Below are positions 1-6,948 of a stretch of 8,893 nucleotides of DNA, piece after piece; position 1 is the first letter of the stretch; every line of letters starts with the position of its first letter. Under the pieces are notes generated by a model, which was not told the origin of the DNA, made no database searches, and saw only the letters and a program-made list of their open reading frames with translations. This stretch comes from an uncultured Desulfomonile sp. (lineage in GTDB: Bacteria > Desulfobacterota > Desulfomonilia > Desulfomonilales > Desulfomonilaceae), in contig CALDNG010000472.1 in NCBI GenBank assembly GCA_937915285.1, positions 1-8,893 on the forward strand, given 5' to 3'. The translations under genes were made by a program, and so were the position numbers.

Positions 1-96
1 CACATATATGTCAGTAAAAACATATTCCACCAAATGCCCTATGTGTATATCACCATTTGCATAAGGCAAAGCGCTGGTTACTAAAATCTTTTGCAA
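1..96 (-). CDS. metG: Methionyl-tRNA synthetase, N-terminal 32 codons (runs off left edge)
   Basis: This class I aminoacyl-tRNA synthetase charges tRNA-Met with methionine in the cytoplasm. Read on the minus strand from 96, the first 32 residues begin [15 protein letters not shown] (the initiator TTG is read as Met). The class I signature HIGH is at residues 18-21, followed by a segment ending [11 protein letters not shown]. That block is characteristic of MetRS N-termini. The start is a TTG at 96-94. An AGGAG Shine-Dalgarno site lies six bases upstream (103-107), and an in-frame TGA lies eight codons upstream with no ATG or GTG between. It follows the lipoprotein gene after 67 bases and may share its promoter. 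Most of the gene, including the KMSKS loop and anticodon-binding domain, is outside the window. Identity is very likely despite the short length. Confidence 0.93.
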   Translation of the reverse strand, partial: MQKILVTSALPYANGDIHIGHLVEYVFTDIYV

Positions 97-102
97 ACTG
101 AA

Positions 103-107
103 CTCCT
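103..107 (-). promoter_or_regulatory. Shine-Dalgarno site deciding the TTG start of metG
   Basis: AGGAG on the minus strand, six bases before the TTG at 96-94. No ATG or GTG start exists in frame between the upstream TGA and this TTG, so this site fixes the rare start codon. Confidence 0.8.
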
Positions 108-163
108 GGCAAAGTCATTGAACGTATTGTAGGACGTTGTCCGGTCCAACCATAAATCCATCG

Positions 164-574
164 TCATTCCTTGACTATCTCGAGAGCCTCAAGGTTGGGG
201 TCCTTTTCCTTGTCCACCCTGAAAACCCTCGCCCGCATGACTATGGTTTCCATTTCTTTTAAATCATTGAGTATCTTAGCCTTGTCAGATTTCATCCACA
301 CCTTGTTTAGAGTGATATAACTTACGCGGTCTGCGATTATGAAATTGACAAAATCATCTCCCAGTGGAGAGGGCAAATCACCTTTCTTGTAATAACGAAC
401 AGAAAAAACGATTTCCTTGTCAAGATATTTTGAGGGATTTTCCGTTAGGCTGTCAATCGTAAGGTTTTCATCCAGATTTTTGTGGATTCCACCTTTAAGA
501 TAGTTTGTGGCGCTACATCCACACACTGTCAAGGCAATCAAGGCAATGGATAAGGCTGAGATGCAACCTTTCAT
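164..574 (-). CDS. Small putative lipoprotein with an OB-fold-like domain
   Basis: A 136-residue protein of unknown specific function. The N-terminus has the charged-then-hydrophobic pattern of a lipoprotein signal (MKGCISALSIALIALTV), with a lipobox-like VCGC. This makes Cys20 the likely lipidated residue, so export and membrane anchoring are expected. The mature part carries the pattern LTENPSKYLDKEIVFSVRYY, which resembles the 'NP-x-x-Y-x-GK-x-V' opening of small OB-fold (tRNA_anti-like) lipoprotein domains; beta segments with few motifs follow. I see no catalytic residues. The ATG at 574 is chosen over a TTG at 640 because a near-consensus promoter occupies 612-640, and because the signal peptide starts naturally here. 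The Shine-Dalgarno site is weak (GAAAG about 8-12 bases upstream). The gene lies between the ferredoxin and metG on the same strand. The coding call is good; the function is unassigned. Confidence 0.75.
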   Translation of the reverse strand: MKGCISALSIALIALTVCGCSATNYLKGGIHKNLDENLTIDSLTENPSKYLDKEIVFSVRYYKKGDLPSPLGDDFVNFIIADRVSYITLNKVWMKSDKAKILNDLKEMETIVMRARVFRVDKEKDPNLEALEIVKE

Positions 575-611
575 CAGGTATTCTTTCAATAGGCGCTTCA
601 GGGAATTATGA

Positions 612-640
612 ATTATAGAAGATAAGCTACAAAAAGTCAA
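612..640 (-). promoter_or_regulatory. Sigma70-type promoter for the lipoprotein (and perhaps metG)
   Basis: On the minus strand, TTGACT (640-635) is followed after exactly 17 bases by TATAAT (617-612). That is 5/6 and 6/6 matches to the sigma70 consensus at ideal spacing. Transcription would start near 605, giving a leader of about 30 bases before the ATG at 574. The site lies downstream of the ferredoxin terminator-like repeat, as expected for an independent unit. No terminator is visible between the lipoprotein and metG, so metG may be co-transcribed. Confidence 0.85.
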
Positions 641-715
641 AAATAAGGAGAAATAGAGGCATTCACATCCGCAGCACGGGTTGGTCTTGAAGAAATCAAC
701 CTACAATCGGAGTCA

Positions 716-760
716 TAAAAAAACTCCTCAACGGAGAAGTCCTATTAAAGAGTTTTTTTA
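716..760 (-). terminator. Terminator-like inverted repeat after the ferredoxin gene
   Basis: A perfect 11-base inverted repeat (TAAAAAAACTC at 716-726, GAGTTTTTTTA at 750-760) lies 30 bases past the ferredoxin stop. On the minus strand a small inner hairpin, CTCC-GTTGA-GGAG, runs straight into seven Ts. The A-tract/hairpin/T-tract layout suits a Rho-independent terminator that could work in both directions. The reservations are the short GC-containing part and the 23-base loop of the outer stem. Confidence 0.55.
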
Positions 761-789
761 AAGATTCAGTGACCATGATAGATATGGGC

Positions 790-975
790 TCAGATTTCCT
801 CCACAGTAATCGCTTCCTCCGGGCAGACAGAAATGCAGGATTCACAGCCCAGACATTCCTGGGCAGCCGCAACTACAGTAGTTTGACCCTCCACAGCCAG
901 CACATCCGCAGGACAAACGTCCACACACTCTCCACATTGCTTGCACTTTTGTTCATCTATTCGAGGCAGGAACAT
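790..975 (-). CDS. Small 2[4Fe-4S] ferredoxin
   Basis: A 61-residue clostridial-type ferredoxin, a soluble low-potential electron carrier. It has two complete cluster motifs: CKQCGECVDVCP (Cys11, 14, 17, 21) and CLGCESCISVCP (Cys41, 44, 47, 51). In this fold each cluster takes three cysteines from one motif and one from the other, and both motifs end in the usual Cys-Pro. The length is typical of the family, with no extra domain and no signal peptide. The ATG at 975 has a strong TAGGAG ribosome site six bases upstream. It appears to be a single-gene unit with its own terminator-like repeat at 716-760, and it is divergent from the nuclease-helicase gene. Its redox partner cannot be told from this context. 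Confidence 0.95.
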   Translation of the reverse strand: MFLPRIDEQKCKQCGECVDVCPADVLAVEGQTTVVAAAQECLGCESCISVCPEEAITVEEI

Positions 976-1013
976 ACCAATCTCCTAAAGCTTTTAGAGC
1001 CATAAGCCCTTTT

Positions 1014-1043
1014 TCTATATCAGGTAGGATTTTCCATCATCAA
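1014..1043 (-). promoter_or_regulatory. Putative ferredoxin promoter
   Basis: On the minus strand, TTGATG (1043-1038) is followed after 18 bases by TATAGA (1019-1014), with TGA directly before it forming an extended -10 (TGnTATA). Each hexamer matches the sigma70 consensus at 4/6. The leader to the ATG at 975 would be about 32 bases and includes the Shine-Dalgarno site. This is the best candidate in the divergent intergenic region, but it is weaker than the promoter at 612-640. Confidence 0.45.
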
Positions 1044-1111
1044 ACAGGTGCTGTAACACAGTCGGTGGGAATGGTCAAATGGAGTTCGGCCATCATCCTA
1101 TTGAGTCCGAC

Positions 1112-1134
1112 CGTCACGATTGAATCGAATGACG
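1112..1134. promoter_or_regulatory. Imperfect dyad ahead of the nuclease-helicase gene, possible operator
   Basis: CGTCA-CGATT-G-AATCG-aa-TGACG is a two-part inverted repeat: 5+5 bases mirrored around G1122, with two extra bases in the right arm. It ends 22 bases before the ATG at 1157. It overlaps a weak plus-strand promoter candidate (TTGAGT at 1101-1106, 18-base spacer, TCGAAT at 1125-1130). This is a natural position for a repressor site, but I recognise no specific regulator. Confidence 0.35.
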
Positions 1135-1156
1135 CAAAAATGCTAGAGTGCCGTTC

Positions 1157-4100
1157 ATGGTAAATCAGGAAGAACAAGTTTCCTTCTATGGAGAAATTAT
1201 CAGAATCCAGTCGGAGCCAACCAAGGCTCGAAAAGGGGATTACAGGTTTAGCGGAGTCGAATTGACTGGCGATCTCCCCGGCTCAAGAACTTTTATCATT
1301 TTCCCTGAATTCAGTGGGGAAGACTTTTTTTTGTTTCCCCAACTTTGTTGGCTTGGAGCAAGGCTGTCTGCCCGCAATCTAAGTCTTAACAACAGCCTCG
1401 ACGATGGCAGTATGATTTTTTGCGTGAATCCCGAATCGGAACTGGTTCTGGAACCGTTTCGTCCGGTCAGTGTGATTGAGGCAATCGATTCCTTCAAGTG
1501 TATAAAATCCATCGACTTGCGTTACAGATTAAAAAGCGGAGAGCCTTATTGGTTGGCCAAAGGTAAGGCGATTCATACGATGTTTGATCAACTCGTTAGA
1601 AATCCCATTGAAGACCTGGAAACCCTTTTCGACCGATCGTTCACGCCGGTGGTCAGAGAATTTGTGCAGACGTTACCAGGGTCGTCCACTTGGGTTACTT
1701 ACTCGGATTTCCGGCAGGAACTGAGAAGGCATTACAAGAACCTGGCAACCTGGTTATCTAATAATTTACCTCGTCCACATGGTGTAGACACCGAACAGGA
1801 TCGACTTTCAGTGCGCTACGGCCTCAAAGGAAGAACCGACGCTGTTTTTTACTCGGATTCCGGCGCCACTATCGTCGAAGTCAAGTCCGGAAAATTCATT
1901 AGCGATGAACATCTCATGCAGCTTTACGCCTATGATCTTATGATCAGGGAAGATGATGGACTCGCTGGAATAGATTCACATGTAGTTTACTCGTCCACTG
2001 GACTATCAAGAACAGTCGATGAACTTGGGAATAACCTAACCAGGTCTATTTTGCATGGCAGGAATGTGTCCGTCGCCCTAAAACGCTTCTATGCCTTCGG
2101 AGACAATCTCTGCGACACTCAACTGTTCAGTCAATGTGAGATTGGCAAAAGATGTCACTCCAGAGCAAATTGTGATGAGTTTTATGGCAGCGACATGGTG
2201 TTTGGTAAAGTATTAAGTCCTGTCCAGAAGAAGTATTATGATTCATGGTTTGGTCTCATCTGCATTGATGAATGGTATCAGGAATCGGAGTTTGCCAACA
2301 TCCTGGACAAGTCTACTCTGAATGAAAGATTAAAAGAGGGGATCACGATACCGGTCGATAGGGTCACTGTTGATAGTAATCCCAAAAATCAAATATCTGG
2401 GAGGAGGTCGGTCAATACCCCAAAAAGTGCGGACCCTTTTACAGATATGCCTTTCTCAGAGGACGAAAAGTCTCATTCATTGGGGCCAGTTTCCGTCACG
2501 GTCGAATCCGCTCATGGTTTTGGAGACATAACCAGTGGAGATGAAATAATAGTCCACCGTGGGGATGTGTGTTCTCAAGACTCGTTGAGAGCCAGGGTTT
2601 CCGAAATGACGCAAGGCAGGCTCAAGCTTACGACCAGAACTGAATACTCCCCATTTTTAGGAAATGTGAACCGATCGGACCTAGACGGTGAAAAATTGTA
2701 TCTGGATAAAGTCCCTTTCTTACGGGCCAGGGAAATGTCTCGCAAGAGCCTGATGAATTTTCTCACTGACGCCTCCCCACAAATTGTTGCCACTGTCGTC
2801 GAAAGCCATTCCGGATATCAGAGACCCAATGACAGCGGCCCTACAGGGATTTTGGAGACTGATTCTCGCAGTCAGCCCGATCATAATCCGGGAGCAGTTT
2901 CAAGGGGCGAATCGACAGATAAGACCGGTAAACATACTGTTGATTTTTGCAAGTCACGGTTTAGTGGTCTCAATGATAATCAGCGACAGGCAGTGTGGCG
3001 ATCCATTGAAGCGCCGGTCTACCACCTCATCCATGGTCCACCGGGTACCGGCAAGACCAGGGTCCTTTCCGGATTGATCGTGGAGATGATTCGTAGCGGT
3101 CTTCGTATTCTGGTAAGCTGTCCTACAAATGTTGCCTTGGACAGGGTACTAATCGCACTACTGAAAGACGGCTTCAACCAATTCATCAGGCTAGGGGGCC
3201 GGGACAACTGCTCTGTGGAGTTCCTTCAAATGGCTGATGCAAAAGGAGGTTCCGCATTACATCTCGATCAACTTGCTGCAAATACACGTGATTTTGAGGA
3301 ATTCAAGGCCAAGGTCAGGAACACAGGACTGATCGGCGCCACTGCATACCAGTGCGCTTCCAACCCTGTTTTTCTTAAAGAGCGCTTTGATGTGGTGGTT
3401 ATAGATGAAGCAGGCCAGCTTGATGAGCCGTCATCATTGGCTCCGCTGTCATTAGCCGAAAAATTTGTTATGTGCGGGGATCACCTTCAACTTCCTCCTG
3501 TGGTCAAGAGTCGTAACCCGGATTCAGGAGATACCCGGGAGGGACTGGAAGTCTCTTTGTTTGAAAGGCTTTTTAGATGTTCCATTCCAGGGACGGTTTC
3601 TTCTCTGAATGTTCAATACAGGATGAACGACGAGGTCCAGAGCATTACGTCCAAACTGTTTTATGGCGGAAAATTGGTTGCCGCTCCAGAGGTCGCAAAA
3701 AGGAGGCTTAATGTGGGGGATGACTTAAAGGGGCCGACATACATTCGGCAGATAATAGATCCAGAAACCCCCGTGGTGTTCGTGGACGTTCATGGAGGCT
3801 CCGATTCGGGCAAAGCCAGACCGGAGGAGGCTGATCTGGCCGTTGAAATTGCGGAGGCCCTGGTCGGTCTGGGCATCCCTTCCTCGGAGATAGGTATAAT
3901 CACCCCCTACAGGGCCCAGCAGGCGCTCATAAGGCAGAGAATGGCAGACATGACGGGACTCCACAGGATATCAGTCGATACTGTCGATCGTTTCCAGGGG
4001 GGAGAGAAAGAAGTAATACTCATGTCTCTTGCAAGATCAGATTCAGTGACGTCTTTTCTGGCTGACCCCAAAAGGTTGAATGTGTCTTTGAGCAGGGCCC

Positions 4101-4201
4101 GCTCCAAGCTGATATTATTGGGAAGGGAAGCCGCGCTCGAAGCCCATCCTCTATTTCAAGCAATGTTTAGCGGATTGAAAAAAGTTGTCATAAAGAATTA
4201 G
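1157..4201 (+). CDS. Dna2-like nuclease-helicase (PD-(D/E)XK nuclease plus SF1 helicase)
   Basis: A predicted DNA-processing enzyme of 1014 residues. An N-terminal beta-rich part leads to Cys115 and a RecB/Cas4/Dna2-type nuclease. Its motifs are GKAIH (His140), GRTDAVF (Asp228), IVEVKSGK (Glu241, Lys243) and QLYAYD (Gln255). A cysteine group follows (319, 327, 333, 339), suggesting a [4Fe-4S] cluster shared with Cys115. After a polar linker, a beta-barrel-like segment (about 445-500) and a stalk-like segment precede the SF1 helicase core. Helicase motifs are Q-motif Gln609, Walker A GPPGTGKT (627-634), Walker B DEAGQ (750-754), GDHLQLPP (774-781), QYRMN (820-824), FQGGE (946-950) and RLNVSLSRARSK (973-984). 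This order is that of eukaryotic Dna2; 5'-3' translocation is expected from the Upf1/Dna2 clade. The ATG at 1157 has a weak AGAG site; a GTG at 1148 would add three residues and has none. polA follows after 35 bases. A defence role is an alternative. Confidence 0.9.
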   Translation: MVNQEEQVSFYGEIIRIQSEPTKARKGDYRFSGVELTGDLPGSRTFIIFPEFSGEDFFLFPQLCWLGARLSARNLSLNNSLDDGSMIFCVNPESELVLEPFRPVSVIEAIDSFKCIKSIDLRYRLKSGEPYWLAKGKAIHTMFDQLVRNPIEDLETLFDRSFTPVVREFVQTLPGSSTWVTYSDFRQELRRHYKNLATWLSNNLPRPHGVDTEQDRLSVRYGLKGRTDAVFYSDSGATIVEVKSGKFISDEHLMQLYAYDLMIREDDGLAGIDSHVVYSSTGLSRTVDELGNNLTRSILHGRNVSVALKRFYAFGDNLCDTQLFSQCEIGKRCHSRANCDEFYGSDMVFGKVLSPVQKKYYDSWFGLICIDEWYQESEFANILDKSTLNERLKEGITIPVDRVTVDSNPKNQISGRRSVNTPKSADPFTDMPFSEDEKSHSLGPVSVTVESAHGFGDITSGDEIIVHRGDVCSQDSLRARVSEMTQGRLKLTTRTEYSPFLGNVNRSDLDGEKLYLDKVPFLRAREMSRKSLMNFLTDASPQIVATVVESHSGYQRPNDSGPTGILETDSRSQPDHNPGAVSRGESTDKTGKHTVDFCKSRFSGLNDNQRQAVWRSIEAPVYHLIHGPPGTGKTRVLSGLIVEMIRSGLRILVSCPTNVALDRVLIALLKDGFNQFIRLGGRDNCSVEFLQMADAKGGSALHLDQLAANTRDFEEFKAKVRNTGLIGATAYQCASNPVFLKERFDVVVIDEAGQLDEPSSLAPLSLAEKFVMCGDHLQLPPVVKSRNPDSGDTREGLEVSLFERLFRCSIPGTVSSLNVQYRMNDEVQSITSKLFYGGKLVAAPEVAKRRLNVGDDLKGPTYIRQIIDPETPVVFVDVHGGSDSGKARPEEADLAVEIAEALVGLGIPSSEIGIITPYRAQQALIRQRMADMTGLHRISVDTVDRFQGGEKEVILMSLARSDSVTSFLADPKRLNVSLSRARSKLILLGREAALEAHPLFQAMFSGLKKVVIKN

Positions 4202-4236
4202 AAATGTTTTCGGTAACATAGGGAGAATCAAAATCC

Positions 4237-6903
4237 ATGGCTCAAAAAGGTCAGGAACTATACCTGATAGATGGGAGCGCCTATATATATCGGGCGTATC
4301 ATGCAATGGGACCTCTTTCCAATTCACAGGGCACGCCGACTGGAGCAATCTTTGGTTTCACTAACATGATAGTGAAGACTCTCAAGGACAAGTCTCCCCA
4401 TAGGATAGCGGTAGTTTTCGACTCAAAGGGCCCCACCTTCAGGCACGATATGTACCCGGAGTATAAGGCCAACAGACCGGAGGCGCCGGAAGACCTGAAA
4501 GTTCAAATTCCCAAGATCCACGATCTCGTCAGGGCCTATTCCATTCCGACAATCTCCGTTCAGGGCTATGAAGCTGATGACATCATCGCTACACTGACTC
4601 AAAGGGCGTCAGAACGGAGTTGGAAGGTAGTCATAGTCTCCGGAGACAAGGACCTGACTCAAATAGTTGGACCGACAACATGCATGTGGGATCCGCAAAA
4701 GGATGTGGTGTACGATGAACAGGGCGTAAAAGAAAAGTTTGGCATAAAACCATCTCAGGTTATCGATTTCATGGCCTTGACAGGAGACAGTTCGGACAAT
4801 GTTCCCGGCGTTCCCGGAATCGGTCCTAAGACGGCCTCCAGCCTGATCGAAAAATATGACACCCTCGACGGGATTTACACGGGTGTTGAAGACATAAAAC
4901 AGAAAAAAGTTAGGGAAAACCTTATAAAATACAGAGATAAAGCAGTATTGAGTAAAGAATTGGTAAGTCTTTGTTCCGATGTTCCTCTGGATATAAACCT
5001 CGAGGATCTGGTCATGGGGGAACCTGATGTTTCAACACTGAGGTCTCTTTTCAAGGAATATGAGTTCAGAAGAATGCTGGCGGATCTGCCGCCTGAGAAA
5101 AAACTTGATTTCTCGGGATACAGAGTGATTACAACCCGGGAATCGCTTGCAGACCTTATGGTAGGTCTATCAGAAAAGAAGTGTTTTGCAATTGATGTAG
5201 AAACGACCTCCGTCCAGCCCATGCTAGCTGGTCTCGTAGGTATATCTATATGCGCCGAATCCGGGAAGGCCTTTTACATTCCTGTGGGACATTTGGAAGG
5301 AGATCAACTCGAAAAAAAATATGTCCTCGGGCTAATGGAACCTATTCTTGCAAACCCCGACATCAAAAAAATTGGTCAGAACATCAAATACGATCTCATA
5401 GTGTTTAAAAGGGAAGGGGCTATCCTCGACGGGATCGATTTTGACACAATGCTGGCTTCATATCTTTTGGACCCGTCCCGGAGGGGGCACTCGCTGGATG
5501 ACTTGGCGGAACTCCATCTGGAACATAAGATGATTCCGATCAAGGAACTCATCGGGGTGGGAAAGAGTCAGATTCCATTTTCCGAGGTAAGCATATCCGA
5601 TGCTGCCAATTATTCCTGCGAAGACGCTGACGTCACTTTCAGAATCTCAAGAATACTGAAACCCAGGCTTCTTGAAGAGGGTTTGTCGGATCTTTACCAA
5701 CAGATAGAGATGCCCCTGATCACCGTTTTGGCTGATATGGAGATGGCCGGAGTGAAGGTGGATGTCCCATATCTTTCAGGTTTGTCTAAAGAATTCGGTT
5801 TGTTCCTGGAAAACTTGGAGTCACAAATCTACAGGCTGGCCGGTGAAAAGTTCAACATAAATTCCACGCAGCAACTAGGAGATATACTCTTTAACAAATT
5901 GGGACTAAAAGCGACCAAGAAAACCAAAACAGGGCTTTCAACTGCACTCAATGTTCTGGAAGAATTGGCCCAGGAGCATGAATTACCAAAACAAATAGTA
6001 GAATACCGTTCAATCTATAAACTCAAGTCTACTTACGTAGACTCACTTACAGGTCTGGTAAATCCCGTTACAGGTCGAATCCACACCTCCTACAATCAGG
6101 CCGTTGCCGCCACCGGAAGACTTTCATCATCTGACCCCAACCTGCAGAACATTCCAATTAGGACTGCGGAAGGCAGAAAGATTAGAAAAGCATTTGTGGC
6201 CGATGATGGCAAGGTCTTTGTTTCTGCGGATTACTCACAGATTGAGTTGCGGGTCATGGCGCATCTGTCTGGTGATGCGAGGTTGAAACAGGCCTTTTCG
6301 GAGGGAGAGGATGTTCACGCCATAACTGCCGCCAGCATATTTGACGTGGCGCCGGGATTGGTGACACCTGAGATGAGGCGAAAGGCAAAGGAAATCAATT
6401 TTGGCATAATTTACGGGATGGGCCCGTTTAAGCTTGCCGGTCAGATCGGTGTGGGGCTCAAGATGGCCAAACAGTACCTGGAGGAATACTACCAGACATA
6501 TTCGGGGGTCAGGAAATACATGGAAGAAACCCCTGAGAAAGCAGCTTCAAACGGTTATGTGACTACCGTTCTGGGGCGAAGGCGGCCGCTTCCTGATCTA
6601 AACAGCCCGAATAAGATCCTGCAACAGGCGGCTAGACGCGTGGCAATAAACACAACAATACAGGGCAGCGCCGCTGATCTAATAAAGATGGCCATGATCA
6701 AGGTTCATGACGCAATAAGTAAATCCTCCTTTCCATGTAAAATGATACTGCAGGTTCATGACGAACTAGTGCTCGAAGCGGACGAAAACTATGTCGAGGA
6801 AGTCAAGAACCTTCTCAGGACTCAAATGGAAAGCGCTTATGAATTATCCGTTCCTCTTGTTGTGGACGTGTCTCATGGCAAAAACTGGGAAGAAGCCCAT
6901 TGA
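4237..6903 (+). CDS. polA: DNA polymerase I
   Basis: An 888-residue enzyme that removes RNA primers, fills gaps and proofreads in Okazaki fragment maturation and excision repair. The N-terminal 5' nuclease (FEN1 family, about 1-290) keeps its metal-binding acids: Asp12, Asp62, Asp114/115 (GYEADD), Asp137/139 (SGDKD) and Asp184/187 (GDSSDN), plus the helix-hairpin region GVPGIGPKTA. The 3'-5' exonuclease (about 295-480) is intact: DVET (Asp320, Glu322), GQNIKYD (Asp386) and YSCED (Tyr459, Asp463). Polymerase motifs are A, DYSQIE (Asp665); B, the O-helix with Arg714, Lys718, Phe722 and Tyr726; and C, QVHDE (His841, Asp842). Phe at 722 predicts the usual discrimination against dideoxynucleotides. 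Length lies between Taq (832) and E. coli (928). A GGGAGA ribosome site (4221-4226) precedes the ATG. It lies between the nuclease-helicase and cinA, probably in one operon. Confidence 0.98.
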   Translation: MAQKGQELYLIDGSAYIYRAYHAMGPLSNSQGTPTGAIFGFTNMIVKTLKDKSPHRIAVVFDSKGPTFRHDMYPEYKANRPEAPEDLKVQIPKIHDLVRAYSIPTISVQGYEADDIIATLTQRASERSWKVVIVSGDKDLTQIVGPTTCMWDPQKDVVYDEQGVKEKFGIKPSQVIDFMALTGDSSDNVPGVPGIGPKTASSLIEKYDTLDGIYTGVEDIKQKKVRENLIKYRDKAVLSKELVSLCSDVPLDINLEDLVMGEPDVSTLRSLFKEYEFRRMLADLPPEKKLDFSGYRVITTRESLADLMVGLSEKKCFAIDVETTSVQPMLAGLVGISICAESGKAFYIPVGHLEGDQLEKKYVLGLMEPILANPDIKKIGQNIKYDLIVFKREGAILDGIDFDTMLASYLLDPSRRGHSLDDLAELHLEHKMIPIKELIGVGKSQIPFSEVSISDAANYSCEDADVTFRISRILKPRLLEEGLSDLYQQIEMPLITVLADMEMAGVKVDVPYLSGLSKEFGLFLENLESQIYRLAGEKFNINSTQQLGDILFNKLGLKATKKTKTGLSTALNVLEELAQEHELPKQIVEYRSIYKLKSTYVDSLTGLVNPVTGRIHTSYNQAVAATGRLSSSDPNLQNIPIRTAEGRKIRKAFVADDGKVFVSADYSQIELRVMAHLSGDARLKQAFSEGEDVHAITAASIFDVAPGLVTPEMRRKAKEINFGIIYGMGPFKLAGQIGVGLKMAKQYLEEYYQTYSGVRKYMEETPEKAASNGYVTTVLGRRRPLPDLNSPNKILQQAARRVAINTTIQGSAADLIKMAMIKVHDAISKSSFPCKMILQVHDELVLEADENYVEEVKNLLRTQMESAYELSVPLVVDVSHGKNWEEAH

Positions 6904-6948
6904 TTTGAATAAACGGAATCTCAAATATGTATCCAAAGGAATACAAGT

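Noticed and set aside
126..131. TACAAT on the minus strand as a separate metG -10 box
   Set aside because: No acceptable -35 hexamer lies 16-18 bases upstream, so it cannot be supported as a promoter.
575..640. N-terminal extension of the lipoprotein to a TTG at 640
   Set aside because: No Shine-Dalgarno site, it would precede a normal signal peptide, and the stretch is occupied by a near-consensus promoter.
985..998. Hairpin in the ferredoxin leader (CTAAA-AGC-TTTAG on the minus strand) that could mask the ribosome site
   Set aside because: A five-pair AT-rich stem is too weak to claim a regulatory switch, and I see no alternative structure or riboswitch.
1101..1130. TTGAGT-18-TCGAAT as a firm promoter of the nuclease-helicase operon
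   Set aside because: Both hexamers are weak and the spacing is suboptimal; mentioned only as context for the dyad.
1157..4201. Reading the Cas4-like nuclease plus helicase as a CRISPR or anti-phage defence gene
   Set aside because: No CRISPR repeats or cas genes, and the neighbours are housekeeping genes (polA, cinA, metG). The domain order is that of Dna2. A defence role cannot be fully excluded but has no support here.
4204..4219. ATGTT/AACAT inverted repeat between the nuclease-helicase gene and polA as a terminator
   Set aside because: Only a 5-bp AT-rich stem with no T-tract; it would not stop transcription.
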